Below are positions 27,182-35,715 of a stretch of 64,000 bases of DNA, one piece after another. Under the pieces are notes generated by a model, which made no database searches, had not been told where the DNA came from, and saw only the letters and a list, made by a program, of their open reading frames with translations. Position 1 is the stretch's first letter, and every line of letters begins with the position of its first letter. The stretch is from Mahella australiensis 50-1 BON. Lineage in GTDB: Bacteria > Bacillota > Clostridia > Mahellales > Mahellaceae. The translations under genes were made by a program, and so were the position numbers. The stretch is taken from positions 1,198,001-1,262,000 of the forward strand of contig NC_015520.1 of assembly GCF_000213255.1 (NCBI RefSeq), written 5' to 3'.

Positions 27182-27241
27182 CTCCCTTTTGACTTAGTAT
27201 ATAAGTGTAACAATTTCATTGTTAAATAAATCAAAAGGGAG
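27182..27241 (+). promoter_or_regulatory. Nested inverted repeats covering the binding-protein ribosome site
   Basis: An outer perfect 11-bp repeat CTCCCTTTTGA (27182-27192) / TCAAAAGGGAG (27231-27241) encloses an inner perfect 7-bp hairpin TAACAAT / ATTGTTA (27208-27224, loop TTC). The right outer arm contains the AAGGGAGG ribosome binding site of the gene at 27251, so a folded leader would hide it. It could instead be a DNA site for the AraC-type regulator. Confidence 0.55.
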
Positions 27242-27250
27242 GCTTTTTCT

Positions 27251-28567
27251 ATGAACAAAAGGTTATTGGCTTTAGTATTGGCTGCCGTAATGTTGGTATT
27301 TGTGCTTTCAGCGTGTGGCGGTTCGCAAACATCGGATAATGGAACAGGTGATAATGCCGCTGAAACACAGCCGGGCTCTGAAGGAACGGATAATTCAGCA
27401 TCAGAGGAAGCAATTACTGTTACTTATGCTCGCGGCAAGGATACAACGACGGCTAATCAAAAGATGTTAGAAGCATTTGAAGCAAAATATCCAAACATAA
27501 AGATTAATTATCAAGAAATGCCGCCGCAAAGCGATCAGCAGCATAACGCATTTGTAACGGCCTTGAGTGCAGGTGATGATAGTGTGGATGTATATCGATT
27601 GGATATTATATGGCCAGCGGAATTTGCCGCAGCCGGATGGGTAGAGCCATTGGATGATTATTTCACGGAAGAGGAAAGGGCAAAATTCCTGCAAGGACCG
27701 ATACAAGGGTGTACTTACAATGGCAGCATATATGCTGTGCCTCTTTACACTGATGCAGGCGTTCTATATTATCGTAAAGACCTAGTATCCACGCCTCCTG
27801 AAACATGGGATGAGCTTTACAATATAGGCAAACAACTCATGGATGAAGGCAAAGTCGATTATGGCTTTGTATTCCAAGCAAATCAATATGAGGGCCTTGT
27901 TTGCAATGTGTTGGAGTATATACACAGCAATGGCGGCAAGGTATTAGATGGTTCAAATGTGGTGTTAAACAGCGAAAATAGCATAGAGGCATTAAATATA
28001 TTTAAGAAGATGCTGGATATCGCGCCCGAGGGAGTTACTACCTACATCGAGAATGATGGCGGAGCGATGTTCCAGGAGGGTAAAGCGGCTTTTATGAGAA
28101 ATTGGCCTAACTGGTGGTCCAATTTAAACAAGGATGAATCTGCCGTCAAAGACAAAGTAGGTATAGCGCCTATCCCGAAAGGACCTAAAGGCGATGCTAC
28201 GGGTAAGGCCACCCTTGGAGGATGGAATCTTTCTATAAATAAAAATTCAAAAAACAAAGATGCAGCATGGAAATTTATAGAATTTATGACCGGTGAAGAG
28301 GGGCAAAAAATACAATCGGTGGAAGGCGGTTACCTGCCTACACGGCAAAGCTTGTATAAAGATCCGGATGTTATAAAGGCCAATCCTCATTTTGAAAGCA
28401 TGTATGACGTGCTGGTCAATGCTCTGCCGAGGCCGGTATCGCCCTTCTATCCCAAGATATCTGAGTCAATTCAGATAAATACTCATAAGTTCCTTATGGG
28501 AGAAATCGATGCAAAGACGGCTGTAGAAAATATGGCTAAAGAAATCCAAGATACCATGGCGCAATAA
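27251..28567 (+). CDS. Sugar ABC transporter substrate-binding lipoprotein (family 1)
   Basis: A 438-residue extracellular solute-binding protein. The signal peptide ends at lipobox LSAC with Cys22, followed by a Gly/Ser/Asp/Glu-rich linker. Family 1 features include the core ending in a variant of GGWNLSINKNSKN and TGEEGQKIQ. It is YesO-like in position: kinase, regulator, binding protein and two permeases. The ligand is presumably a rhamnose-containing oligosaccharide, inferred from neighbours. No ATPase gene is present in the cluster, so a shared MsmX-type ATPase is expected. Confidence 0.92.
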   Translation: MNKRLLALVLAAVMLVFVLSACGGSQTSDNGTGDNAAETQPGSEGTDNSASEEAITVTYARGKDTTTANQKMLEAFEAKYPNIKINYQEMPPQSDQQHNAFVTALSAGDDSVDVYRLDIIWPAEFAAAGWVEPLDDYFTEEERAKFLQGPIQGCTYNGSIYAVPLYTDAGVLYYRKDLVSTPPETWDELYNIGKQLMDEGKVDYGFVFQANQYEGLVCNVLEYIHSNGGKVLDGSNVVLNSENSIEALNIFKKMLDIAPEGVTTYIENDGGAMFQEGKAAFMRNWPNWWSNLNKDESAVKDKVGIAPIPKGPKGDATGKATLGGWNLSINKNSKNKDAAWKFIEFMTGEEGQKIQSVEGGYLPTRQSLYKDPDVIKANPHFESMYDVLVNALPRPVSPFYPKISESIQINTHKFLMGEIDAKTAVENMAKEIQDTMAQ

Positions 28568-28582
28568 ATAGGAGTTTAACTG

Positions 28583-28610
28583 GCAATCGGCCGAGTAATC
28601 GGCCGATTGC
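28583..28610 (+). terminator. Strong hairpin between binding protein and permease genes
   Basis: A perfect 12-bp stem GCAATCGGCCGA (28583-28594) / TCGGCCGATTGC (28599-28610) with a GTAA loop. It is followed by ATTATAATTAAAGGAGG rather than a T-run. Such hairpins usually act as partial terminators or RNA stabilisers that raise binding-protein over permease expression. Confidence 0.7.
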
Positions 28611-28635
28611 ATTATAATTAAAGGAGGTTTACATT

Positions 28636-29538
28636 ATGCAAAGACATCGTGGAATAAGAAGCACCGGTATACCGGAAGATGTTTTGGGCTATTTAATGGT
28701 AGCGCCGGCCCTTTTATGTATATTGATGATAGCGATATATCCGGTCTTCAGAACATTTTCGTTAAGCATGACCAATATGAAGATGCAGTTTCCCGATATG
28801 GCTAAATATATAGGATTGAATAACTATGCAAAGCTATTGCAGGATAGCAGATTCTGGAGCGCTACGTATAATACATTGTTCTTTACCGTCGTGTCAGTAG
28901 CGATGGAATTGGTTATAGGATTCGCAATGGCTTTGATTATGAATATGCCGTTTAAGGGAAGAGGGCTCGTGCGTGCAGCCGTATTGGTGCCTTGGGCTAT
29001 ACCTACAACAGTATCGGCCACTATGTGGAAATTTATGTATCATGACCAGTTTGGCGTTATAAATGATATATTATTAAGGATGGGGTTTATAGATCAATAT
29101 AGATCGTGGCTTGGCAGCACATCGTCGGCTCTTTGGTGCGCTATAATAGCCGATGTATGGAAAACAGCACCATTTATGGGGCTTCTTTTATTGGCCGGTC
29201 TTCAAACCATACCAGGGGAATTATATGAAGCGGCCACCGTTGACGGTGCAACCCGGATAAAACAATTTTTTAGCGTAACTCTGCCGCTTATTATGCCAAC
29301 TATGCTTGTAGCGCTTATATTCCGTACTTTAGATGCTTTCCGTGTATTCGACCTTATATTTGTATTGACCGGGGGAGGACCTGGTAATAGCACTGAGACG
29401 CTTTCAATGTATGCCTATACCACTCTGTTCAGAAATCTGGACTTTGGCCTTGGGTCCGCTATAGCGGTGCTGATATTCATATTTGTGTTCTTAATAAGTC
29501 TGGTGTATATCAACCTTTTGAGCAGGCAAAATGACTGA
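28636..29538 (+). CDS. Sugar ABC transporter permease (MalF/YesP-like)
   Basis: A 300-residue inner-membrane permease with six helices. The EAA loop that docks the ATPase reads YEAATVDGATRIKQFFSVTLP around residue 200, and the segment FVLTGGGPGNSTETLSMY is typical of MalF-like sugar permeases. ATG at 28636 follows AAAGGAGG. It pairs with the next gene, and the two probably form a heterodimer serving the upstream binding protein. Confidence 0.94.
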   Translation: MQRHRGIRSTGIPEDVLGYLMVAPALLCILMIAIYPVFRTFSLSMTNMKMQFPDMAKYIGLNNYAKLLQDSRFWSATYNTLFFTVVSVAMELVIGFAMALIMNMPFKGRGLVRAAVLVPWAIPTTVSATMWKFMYHDQFGVINDILLRMGFIDQYRSWLGSTSSALWCAIIADVWKTAPFMGLLLLAGLQTIPGELYEAATVDGATRIKQFFSVTLPLIMPTMLVALIFRTLDAFRVFDLIFVLTGGGPGNSTETLSMYAYTTLFRNLDFGLGSAIAVLIFIFVFLISLVYINLLSRQND

Positions 29539-29554
29539 GAGGAGGGTAAGAAGC

Positions 29555-30385
29555 ATGCATAAAAGCAAATTGTCTAATATAGTTTTTTATATATGTGTGG
29601 CAATATTTATGGTCATAATAGTGTTTCCATTTTACTGGCAAATAATAACGTCATTCAAACCACCCGAACAATTGTGGGATATACCGCCCGGATGGTGGCC
29701 GTCAAGGTTTTATTTAGGTTCATATATAGCAGCTTTTACTCAGCGACCGTTTTTGACTTATTTGAAAAACAGCGCTATAGTAGCGACATCTACTACAGCA
29801 TTTGCGGTGTTTGTTACTTCTTTTGCCGGATATGCACTGGCAAGGCTGCATTTTAAAGGCAAAAATGCTATATTGGCTCTTGCATTATCGGTTTCTATGT
29901 TTCCAGGCATAGCCATAGTAAGTCCGCTGTTTTTGATGATGAAACAATGGAACCTCCTGAATTCGTATGTGGGCCTTATTTTAACATATACTACGATAAC
30001 TATACCGCTTTCGATGTGGAACCTCACTACGTTTTTCAGGACAATACCTGCTGATATGGAAGAAGCAGCAAAAGTGGACGGAGCCTCGCCGTTCTATACC
30101 TTTATAAGAATAATATTGCCGTTGGCTGCGCCAGGCATATTTACAACGGCTATATTAGTGTTCATAGCAGCGTGGAATGAATTCTTATTTGCATTGACAT
30201 TCAATACTAAAGATGCTTTGAGAACGGTACCTGTCGGTATAGCGATGTTCCCAGGAGAGTACACTTTACCATGGGGTGACATATCAGCCGCATCCGTAGT
30301 GGTGGTGCTGCCGCTTATCATTATGGTGCTTTTATTCCAGCAGCGGATAGTGTCCGGCCTTACTGCAGGTGCGGTGAAGGGCTAA
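29555..30385 (+). CDS. Sugar ABC transporter permease (MalG/YesQ-like)
   Basis: A permease of about 276 residues with six helices. The EAA loop is MEEAAKVDGASPFYTFIRI, and the ending RIVSGLTAGAVKG is the usual MalG-type tail. I chose the ATG at 29555 because GAGAGGAGGG is placed 8 nt before it; an in-frame ATG at 29531 overlapping the previous gene lacks a site. It ends the importer operon and is followed by a hairpin facing the convergent rhamnose isomerase gene. Confidence 0.93.
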   Translation: MHKSKLSNIVFYICVAIFMVIIVFPFYWQIITSFKPPEQLWDIPPGWWPSRFYLGSYIAAFTQRPFLTYLKNSAIVATSTTAFAVFVTSFAGYALARLHFKGKNAILALALSVSMFPGIAIVSPLFLMMKQWNLLNSYVGLILTYTTITIPLSMWNLTTFFRTIPADMEEAAKVDGASPFYTFIRIILPLAAPGIFTTAILVFIAAWNEFLFALTFNTKDALRTVPVGIAMFPGEYTLPWGDISAASVVVVLPLIIMVLLFQQRIVSGLTAGAVKG

Positions 30386-30395
30386 AATATAAAGG

Positions 30396-30426
30396 GAGCG
30401 GCATGAGTTAATGGCTTATGCCGCTC
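30396..30426. terminator. Hairpin between the importer operon and rhaI
   Basis: GAGCGGCAT (30396-30404) pairs perfectly with ATGCCGCTC (30418-30426), with a 13-nt loop. Exits are TTATTAC on plus and CCTTTATATTTT on minus, so it may terminate both convergent units, weakly by T-run criteria. Confidence 0.65.
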
Positions 30427-30437
30427 TTATTACATCA

Positions 30438-31652
30438 TCATTCCCAACCTTTGCCGCCTATGCCACGGGATAATATTTTTTCGCCATAACCGCTTTTTAT
30501 ATATGTTGCCATAGGATCCGGTTGAAGCCCCATTTCTTCCCTTACAGCTTCCAAAAGGGGTTGTACATCGGTTTCAAAAGCCTCTCTTACGATAGCCTCG
30601 GCTGCCATGACGTCATCGGCTTCTTGTGCTTGTTTAAGTTCATTGCGGTTTACGAGCAACGCCTTTGCATATGCGGTCTGTATATTTAGCACTGAGCGTA
30701 TCATAGCAGGTATCTTGGGCTCTATGCAGTGGCTCTGGTCGATCATATATGCTATGTTTGCAGCCGTTTGAGCCGTACTTTCATCTAAACTGGCCGTTAT
30801 AAGCTCATTGAATATCAGAAATAGCTCATAAGGATTTATGGAACCGACTATGAGGTCGTCGTCTGCATACTTGCGGTTATTGAAGTGGAAGCCGCCTATT
30901 TTACCTTCGTCTAACAAAAATGCTACTATGTGCTCGACATTGGTGCCCTGTAAGTGATGACCAAGATCTACCAATACCTGTGCCTTCGGCCCGAGCTTTG
31001 ATGAAAATGTGTAAGACATACCCCAATCTGCTATATCAGTATGATAAAAAGCAGGTTCGAAGCACTTGTATTCTATCAACAGGCGCATGTTATCGCCGAG
31101 GGCATCGTATACCTCTTTAAGACATTGCTCCAGATAATGTTTGCGCATACGAAAATCGCCCTGGCCAGGATAATTTGTACCGTCGGCCAACCATAAGCTG
31201 ATTATGTTGGAATCTACCTCTTTGGCAATATCTATGCATTCCAGCATATGTTCAGTGGCTTTACGACGTATGTCAGGCTTGACATTGGTTAAACTACCGA
31301 ATTTATAATCATCATCTTGGAATAAATTCGGATTCACAGCCCCTATTTTTAAGCCCAGTTGAGCGGCATATTCTTTTACCTTGCCATAATCATCGACTTT
31401 ATCCCATGGTATATGTATAGCTACGGTAGGGCACATGCCGGTATATTTGTTTACTTGAGCTGCATCTTCCAGCTTCTCAAATAAATTTCTCGGTACGCCG
31501 ACCTGCTTGAATGTCTTAAAACGCGTGCCCGAATCGCCATAACCCCAAGAAGGCGTTTCCACCTTGAAAGACTTAAGGCGTTCCTTTACCCATCCTATGT
31601 TTACGCCTTTGTCTTGTTGTTTTTTCTCCCAAAGTTTATATTCATCTGACAT
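30438..31652 (-). CDS. rhaI: L-rhamnose isomerase (RhaI type)
   Basis: Interconverts L-rhamnose and L-rhamnulose. The 404-residue TIM-barrel protein resembles the broad-specificity Pseudomonas stutzeri type rather than E. coli RhaA. Visible motifs include the early GVNIGWVKERLKSF, SLWLADGTNYPGQGDF, LLIEYKCFEPAFYHT with a metal-binding Glu, VLVDLGHHLQG and GGFHFNNRKYADDD. It is divergent from a GH78 rhamnosidase. Rhamnulokinase and aldolase genes are absent nearby. AGGAG precedes the ATG at 31652. Confidence 0.93.
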   Translation of the reverse strand: MSDEYKLWEKKQQDKGVNIGWVKERLKSFKVETPSWGYGDSGTRFKTFKQVGVPRNLFEKLEDAAQVNKYTGMCPTVAIHIPWDKVDDYGKVKEYAAQLGLKIGAVNPNLFQDDDYKFGSLTNVKPDIRRKATEHMLECIDIAKEVDSNIISLWLADGTNYPGQGDFRMRKHYLEQCLKEVYDALGDNMRLLIEYKCFEPAFYHTDIADWGMSYTFSSKLGPKAQVLVDLGHHLQGTNVEHIVAFLLDEGKIGGFHFNNRKYADDDLIVGSINPYELFLIFNELITASLDESTAQTAANIAYMIDQSHCIEPKIPAMIRSVLNIQTAYAKALLVNRNELKQAQEADDVMAAEAIVREAFETDVQPLLEAVREEMGLQPDPMATYIKSGYGEKILSRGIGGKGWE

Positions 31653-31691
31653 TGATTTTTCTCCTCTCCATCTGATATTACCATTAGCAGT

Positions 31692-31720
31692 ATTATAACA
31701 AATCTATAAACATTGAGCAA
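31692..31720 (-). promoter_or_regulatory. Putative promoter of rhaI
   Basis: Minus-strand TTGCTC (31720-31715) and a perfect TATAAT (31697-31692) are spaced by 17 nt. An overlapping alternative, TTGACT with TTTATA at 17 nt, lies slightly upstream. Confidence 0.55.
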
Positions 31721-31762
31721 CAAAAATAGTCAAAAAATTTTTTGAATTAAAAAAGGATTCTT

Positions 31763-31792
31763 TTGATTTATGTCGTATATATACTGTATAAA
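31763..31792 (+). promoter_or_regulatory. Possible promoter of the GH78 gene at 31840
   Basis: TTGATT (31763-31768) and TATAAA (31787-31792) are spaced by 18 nt, 47 nt before the start codon. The match is moderate. It is divergent from the rhaI promoter, so a regulator could act on both. Confidence 0.4.
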
Positions 31793-31839
31793 CAAAAAAT
31801 TATAGATAACTTTTGCTGAAGAAAAGGGGAAATGAGTGT

Positions 31840-34515
31840 ATGATGAAGAATGCCAGTCCATATGCACCTGTTGAGTTAAGATGCGAGTATTTGGTCGATT
31901 TTTTAGGGATAGACAATCCCAAGCCAAGATTCTCTTGGTTGCTCGACCATGATGAGAAAGGCCAATACCAGACAGCATATCAGATTGTAGTGGCCGATAA
32001 CACGCAAAGCGTGGGAAACGATGAAGGCAACGTATGGGATAGTGGACGCGTGGAGTCGGATAACTCTGCAGGTATGGTTTATCAAGGGCAGCAGCTTAAG
32101 CCATGCACGCGATATTTTTGGAAAGTGCGTTGGTGGGATAAAAATGGGCAAATTAGTCCGTACAGCCGTGTAGCTGTTTTTGAAACCGGCCTTATGGCTG
32201 ATGACAATTGGCAGGCTAAATGGATAGGCGATAAGAGCCGCCAGGAAGTCGTTGTACCAGGTGGCGACGGATTGAATCAAGGCAAAGGCTTTACGCTATA
32301 TATGGGAAGCCTGTTCAGGAAAGAGTTTGTTCTGAGCAAAAAACCGGTTCGGGCCAGAGCGTATGTATCCGGTATAGGATATTATGAAATGCGCATAAAC
32401 GGCAAAAAAGTGGGTGACAGGGTACTTGAACCCGGTCAGACCGACTATAAGAAAACGGTGCTTTATTCTACATACGATATAATGCCATATCTTAATAATG
32501 ATGCAAACGCTGTAGGCATTATGCTAGGCAACGGACGCTATGTTAAGGATTACGGTTATGATTTCCCGAGGCTTATAGCGCAGCTGCTTATAGAGTATGA
32601 AGATGGAAGCAGCGATGTAATAGTCACTGATCAAACATGGAGGACACATGCTGCGCCTATCCGCGAAAATGGCATATACTACGGCGAGACATACGATGCA
32701 CGCATGGAGGTCAAAGGATGGGATGAGCCCGGCCTAAACGATGAAGGTTGGGAGGCTGCTGAAATAGTATCGGCTCCCGGGGGCAAGCTAATATCTCAGG
32801 CCATGCCGCCTATAAAGGTGACCAAATCCTTCCCGGCCGTTAGGCTTACCAATCCTATGCCCGGTGTATATATTTATGATTTCGGCCAAAACTTTACCGG
32901 TTGGGTTAGGCTGCAAGTCCAAGGCTCGGCCGGTACGACGGTTAAACTCAGGTTCTCGGAGCTGCTGTATGATGATGGCACGCTTAATGTCAACGTTAAC
33001 CGAAACGCACAAGCTACCGATACCTATACATTAAAAGGTGAGGGAATAGAGGTTTACGAACCACGCTTTACTTACCACGGTTTCAGATATGTTGAAATGA
33101 CAGGCTTTCCTGGTACACCGTCTTTGGACACGCTGGAGGGCAGGTTCTTGCATACAGCGGTAGAGCCCACGGGCGGCTTTGAGTGTTCCAACCAACTGTT
33201 GAATAATATACACCGCAATATAATTTATGGTCAACTCAGCAACCTCATGAGCGTACCCACCGATTGCCCGCAGCGTGACGAACGCATGGGATGGATGGGA
33301 GACGCGCAACTGGTGGCTGAGGAAGCAGGCTATAACTTCGACATGGCGGCTTTTTGGGGAAAATATCTGGACGATATAAAAGATTGCCAAAAAGAAGATG
33401 GCAGCGTTTCCGATGTGGTACCAGCATATTGGCCTATCTATCCGGCCGATCCGGCATGGGGTACAGCTTATATCTCCATAGCATGGGAGTTATATAGATT
33501 TTACGGCGATGTAACTGTGTTGGAGCGCCATTATGACAGCATGAAACGATGGGTGGATTTCCTCACCGCTCATACCGATGAAAGCGGATTGGTTAATTAT
33601 TACCATTACGGCGAATGGTGTGCTCCGGGCAGCATACCACCAAAGAACATGCCTTGGGAGATAACGTCGGCCTTCTTCTATTATCACGATGCTTTGATGC
33701 TATCTCAGATAGCCAGGCTTCTCGGTAAAGATGAAGATGCCGAATCGTATAGGCAGCTATCAGGCAATATAAAGGACGCTTTTAATAATAAGTTCTTAAA
33801 CGCCGAACACGGCTGCTACTCGTTCTCCAGTCAAACATGCAATGTGCTGGGCCTACAATTTGACATAGTACCCGAGGATAAAGAGAAGACGGTCGTAGAC
33901 GTGTTGCTTAGGCAAGTGATAGAATCCTGGGATTATCATTTCGATACGGGCATAATAGGTACTAAATATATCCTGGATACGCTTGCAAAATATGGCTATA
34001 AGGATGTAGCCTATAAGATGATGACGCAGGAGGATTACCCCAGCTTTGGCTATATGATAAGAGAAGGCGCCACTACGGTATGGGAGCGATGGGAAAAGCT
34101 CACCAACAGGGGTATGAACTCGCATAATCATATAATGTTCGGCACGGTAGATGCTTGGTTTTATAAGGATCTAGCCGGTATAATACCAGAGCAACCGGGA
34201 TTTAAGCGTGTGACTGTAAAACCGGTGGTGCCAAGTGGCCTGGACCATGCTTCGGCCAGTGTTAAAACTGTGCGCGGTATGGTCGGCTCACAGTGGAAAC
34301 GTAACCAAGACTCGTTCCATCTCGAGGTTACCATACCTGTCAATGTTACAGCGCGGGTTATGGTACCTAAATTGGACTTTGACGATGTAATGGTAAAAGA
34401 AAATGATGTGAGCGTTGATAGCCAAAATCTTAGCACCTGTTGCGATAATGAGGAAGAGTATTTTGTATTCGATGTAGGTTCGGGCGTATATACCTTCGAA
34501 GTAGAGAGAGCATAA
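31840..34515 (+). CDS. Alpha-L-rhamnosidase, GH78 (full length)
   Basis: A protein of about 891 residues without signal peptide, hence cytoplasmic. It removes terminal alpha-L-rhamnose from oligosaccharides or glycosides. Order: beta domains with SWLLDHDEKGQYQTAYQI and FWKVRWWDKNG, the RARAYVSGIGYYE strand (from about 172), the alpha/alpha barrel with DCPQRDERMGW from Asp475 (general acid region), Glu749 in ATTVWERW (general base region), and a C-terminal beta domain. ATG at 31840 follows AAAAGGGGA at a 9-nt spacing; an in-frame upstream TTG has no site. A terminator follows. Confidence 0.95.
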   Translation: MMKNASPYAPVELRCEYLVDFLGIDNPKPRFSWLLDHDEKGQYQTAYQIVVADNTQSVGNDEGNVWDSGRVESDNSAGMVYQGQQLKPCTRYFWKVRWWDKNGQISPYSRVAVFETGLMADDNWQAKWIGDKSRQEVVVPGGDGLNQGKGFTLYMGSLFRKEFVLSKKPVRARAYVSGIGYYEMRINGKKVGDRVLEPGQTDYKKTVLYSTYDIMPYLNNDANAVGIMLGNGRYVKDYGYDFPRLIAQLLIEYEDGSSDVIVTDQTWRTHAAPIRENGIYYGETYDARMEVKGWDEPGLNDEGWEAAEIVSAPGGKLISQAMPPIKVTKSFPAVRLTNPMPGVYIYDFGQNFTGWVRLQVQGSAGTTVKLRFSELLYDDGTLNVNVNRNAQATDTYTLKGEGIEVYEPRFTYHGFRYVEMTGFPGTPSLDTLEGRFLHTAVEPTGGFECSNQLLNNIHRNIIYGQLSNLMSVPTDCPQRDERMGWMGDAQLVAEEAGYNFDMAAFWGKYLDDIKDCQKEDGSVSDVVPAYWPIYPADPAWGTAYISIAWELYRFYGDVTVLERHYDSMKRWVDFLTAHTDESGLVNYYHYGEWCAPGSIPPKNMPWEITSAFFYYHDALMLSQIARLLGKDEDAESYRQLSGNIKDAFNNKFLNAEHGCYSFSSQTCNVLGLQFDIVPEDKEKTVVDVLLRQVIESWDYHFDTGIIGTKYILDTLAKYGYKDVAYKMMTQEDYPSFGYMIREGATTVWERWEKLTNRGMNSHNHIMFGTVDAWFYKDLAGIIPEQPGFKRVTVKPVVPSGLDHASASVKTVRGMVGSQWKRNQDSFHLEVTIPVNVTARVMVPKLDFDDVMVKENDVSVDSQNLSTCCDNEEEYFVFDVGSGVYTFEVERA

Positions 34516-34530
34516 GATACAGGAATGACG

Positions 34531-34570
34531 AGTGGAGGCGGCTTACAATTGCCTCCACTTAATTTTTTGT
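34531..34570 (+). terminator. Terminator after GH78 gene
   Basis: A perfect 9-bp stem AGTGGAGGC (34531-34539) / GCCTCCACT (34551-34559) with an 11-nt loop, followed by TAATTTTTTG. Confidence 0.88.
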
Positions 34571-34637
34571 TTTCCATATAGAAATTTTTTATAGAAAAGC
34601 GGATTTTTTAAACGAGTAGCGAATATACAATATGCAG

Positions 34638-34649
34638 AGAAACGTTTCT
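34638..34649. promoter_or_regulatory. LacI-family operator, perfect palindrome
   Basis: AGAAACGTTTCT is a perfect 12-bp palindrome with the central CG typical of LacI-family operators. It lies 112 nt before the epimerase gene and 74 nt from a second site with the same AAACGTTT core. It lacks the TG/CA ends of a CcpA cre site, so the LacI protein encoded at 38509 is the better candidate. Confidence 0.65.
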
Positions 34650-34720
34650 TTAAAAATAATGTTAATTTGTTCATATATACACAATAAAGCGCCTATAAAA
34701 TGGTTAATACTTGCTATATA

Positions 34721-34734
34721 GCGAAACGTTTTTC
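34721..34734. promoter_or_regulatory. Second LacI-family operator
   Basis: GCGAAACGTTTTTC shares the palindromic 8-bp core AAACGTTT with the upstream site and ends just before the ribosome site of the gene at 34761. Two sites 84 bp apart (centre to centre), 8 helical turns, would suit repression by looping. Confidence 0.6.
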
Positions 34735-34760
34735 AAGATAAGAATTGGAGGAATTGGTCA

Positions 34761-35636
34761 ATGCCTAGGGAAATACCTATTTGCGTTAACAACTGGATAT
34801 TTGGAAACGCTCCTTTGAGAGAGGTGGTGGAGAGGGCCACGAAAATGGGTTTCGATGGCATAGAACTGGTAGGAGAACCAGCGATATATAAACCTGCGGA
34901 GATTAACGGTTTAGTCGGAGCTTATGGCCTCAACGTATGTTCAATATGTGGAATGTACCCAGGCCCGGAAGAGGGCGATTTACGAGCCTTATGCCATCCC
35001 GACAGAATTGAAAGGGAGAAGGCCATAGATTATGTGAAAGCCTGCGTAGACCTGGCTAAAAAGATAAACGCCCGCAGTGTGCTGGTAGCACCCAGTCTGG
35101 TAGGACAGCCTGGGCTATTTGTCAGCAAAGCCGATGATATACAACGGGCTGTCGAATCTATACATAAGGCTGCTCAATACGCCGAGGACCAAGGCATAAT
35201 GCTTACGATAGAGCCGATAAACCGTTATGAAGTCGGCTTGGTAAATAGTCTTGACGATACCGTAGCCATGGCTAAAGCTATAGGCAGCGATTTTGTAAGG
35301 ATTATGGGCGATACATTCCATATGCAGATAGAGGAAGGCGATGGTATACCAAATGCCCTAAGACGAGCCGGTAGCTATTGGGTGCAGCATATACACGTGG
35401 CTGATAATACTCGAGAGGCACCGGGTATGGGTACCATGCCATGGCGTGAAATCATACGAGCATTACACGATATAGACTATGAAGGTGTCATATCCATGGA
35501 ACCATTGCCCAAAGGTAAAGCGCCTTATGACGCGAGAAACGGCAATATACCTGCTGACAAGCTCGATATGGATCTCAAGTTCGGATTGGAGTTTTTAAAA
35601 CGGGAACAGGATACGGTTATGAGGTATAAACCATGA
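34761..35636 (+). CDS. Ketose 3-epimerase-like sugar isomerase (AP endonuclease 2 fold)
   Basis: A 291-residue TIM-barrel protein of the xylose-isomerase-like superfamily. The block TIEPINRYEVGLVNS, MGDTFHMQIEEGDG and GMGTMPWREI closely follows the D-tagatose/D-psicose 3-epimerase pattern, with metal ligands Glu, Asp, His and a late Glu (SMEPL). It is the first gene of the LacI-controlled set. A ketose such as L-rhamnulose or a side-chain sugar is the likely substrate (inference); hydroxypyruvate-isomerase-like function is an alternative. ATG at 34761 follows GGAGGAATT. Confidence 0.82.
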   Translation: MPREIPICVNNWIFGNAPLREVVERATKMGFDGIELVGEPAIYKPAEINGLVGAYGLNVCSICGMYPGPEEGDLRALCHPDRIEREKAIDYVKACVDLAKKINARSVLVAPSLVGQPGLFVSKADDIQRAVESIHKAAQYAEDQGIMLTIEPINRYEVGLVNSLDDTVAMAKAIGSDFVRIMGDTFHMQIEEGDGIPNALRRAGSYWVQHIHVADNTREAPGMGTMPWREIIRALHDIDYEGVISMEPLPKGKAPYDARNGNIPADKLDMDLKFGLEFLKREQDTVMRYKP

Positions 35637-35715
35637 TATCATGGGAAACTTTTTGCTATTTCAGCGATAGGTTGTTCTATTATATACAGAAGCATGCAAG
35701 GGGGTAATGATAACA

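Noticed and set aside
34638-34734. CcpA cre sites
   Set aside because: The palindromes lack the TG and CA ends of the cre consensus; a local LacI-type operator fits better.
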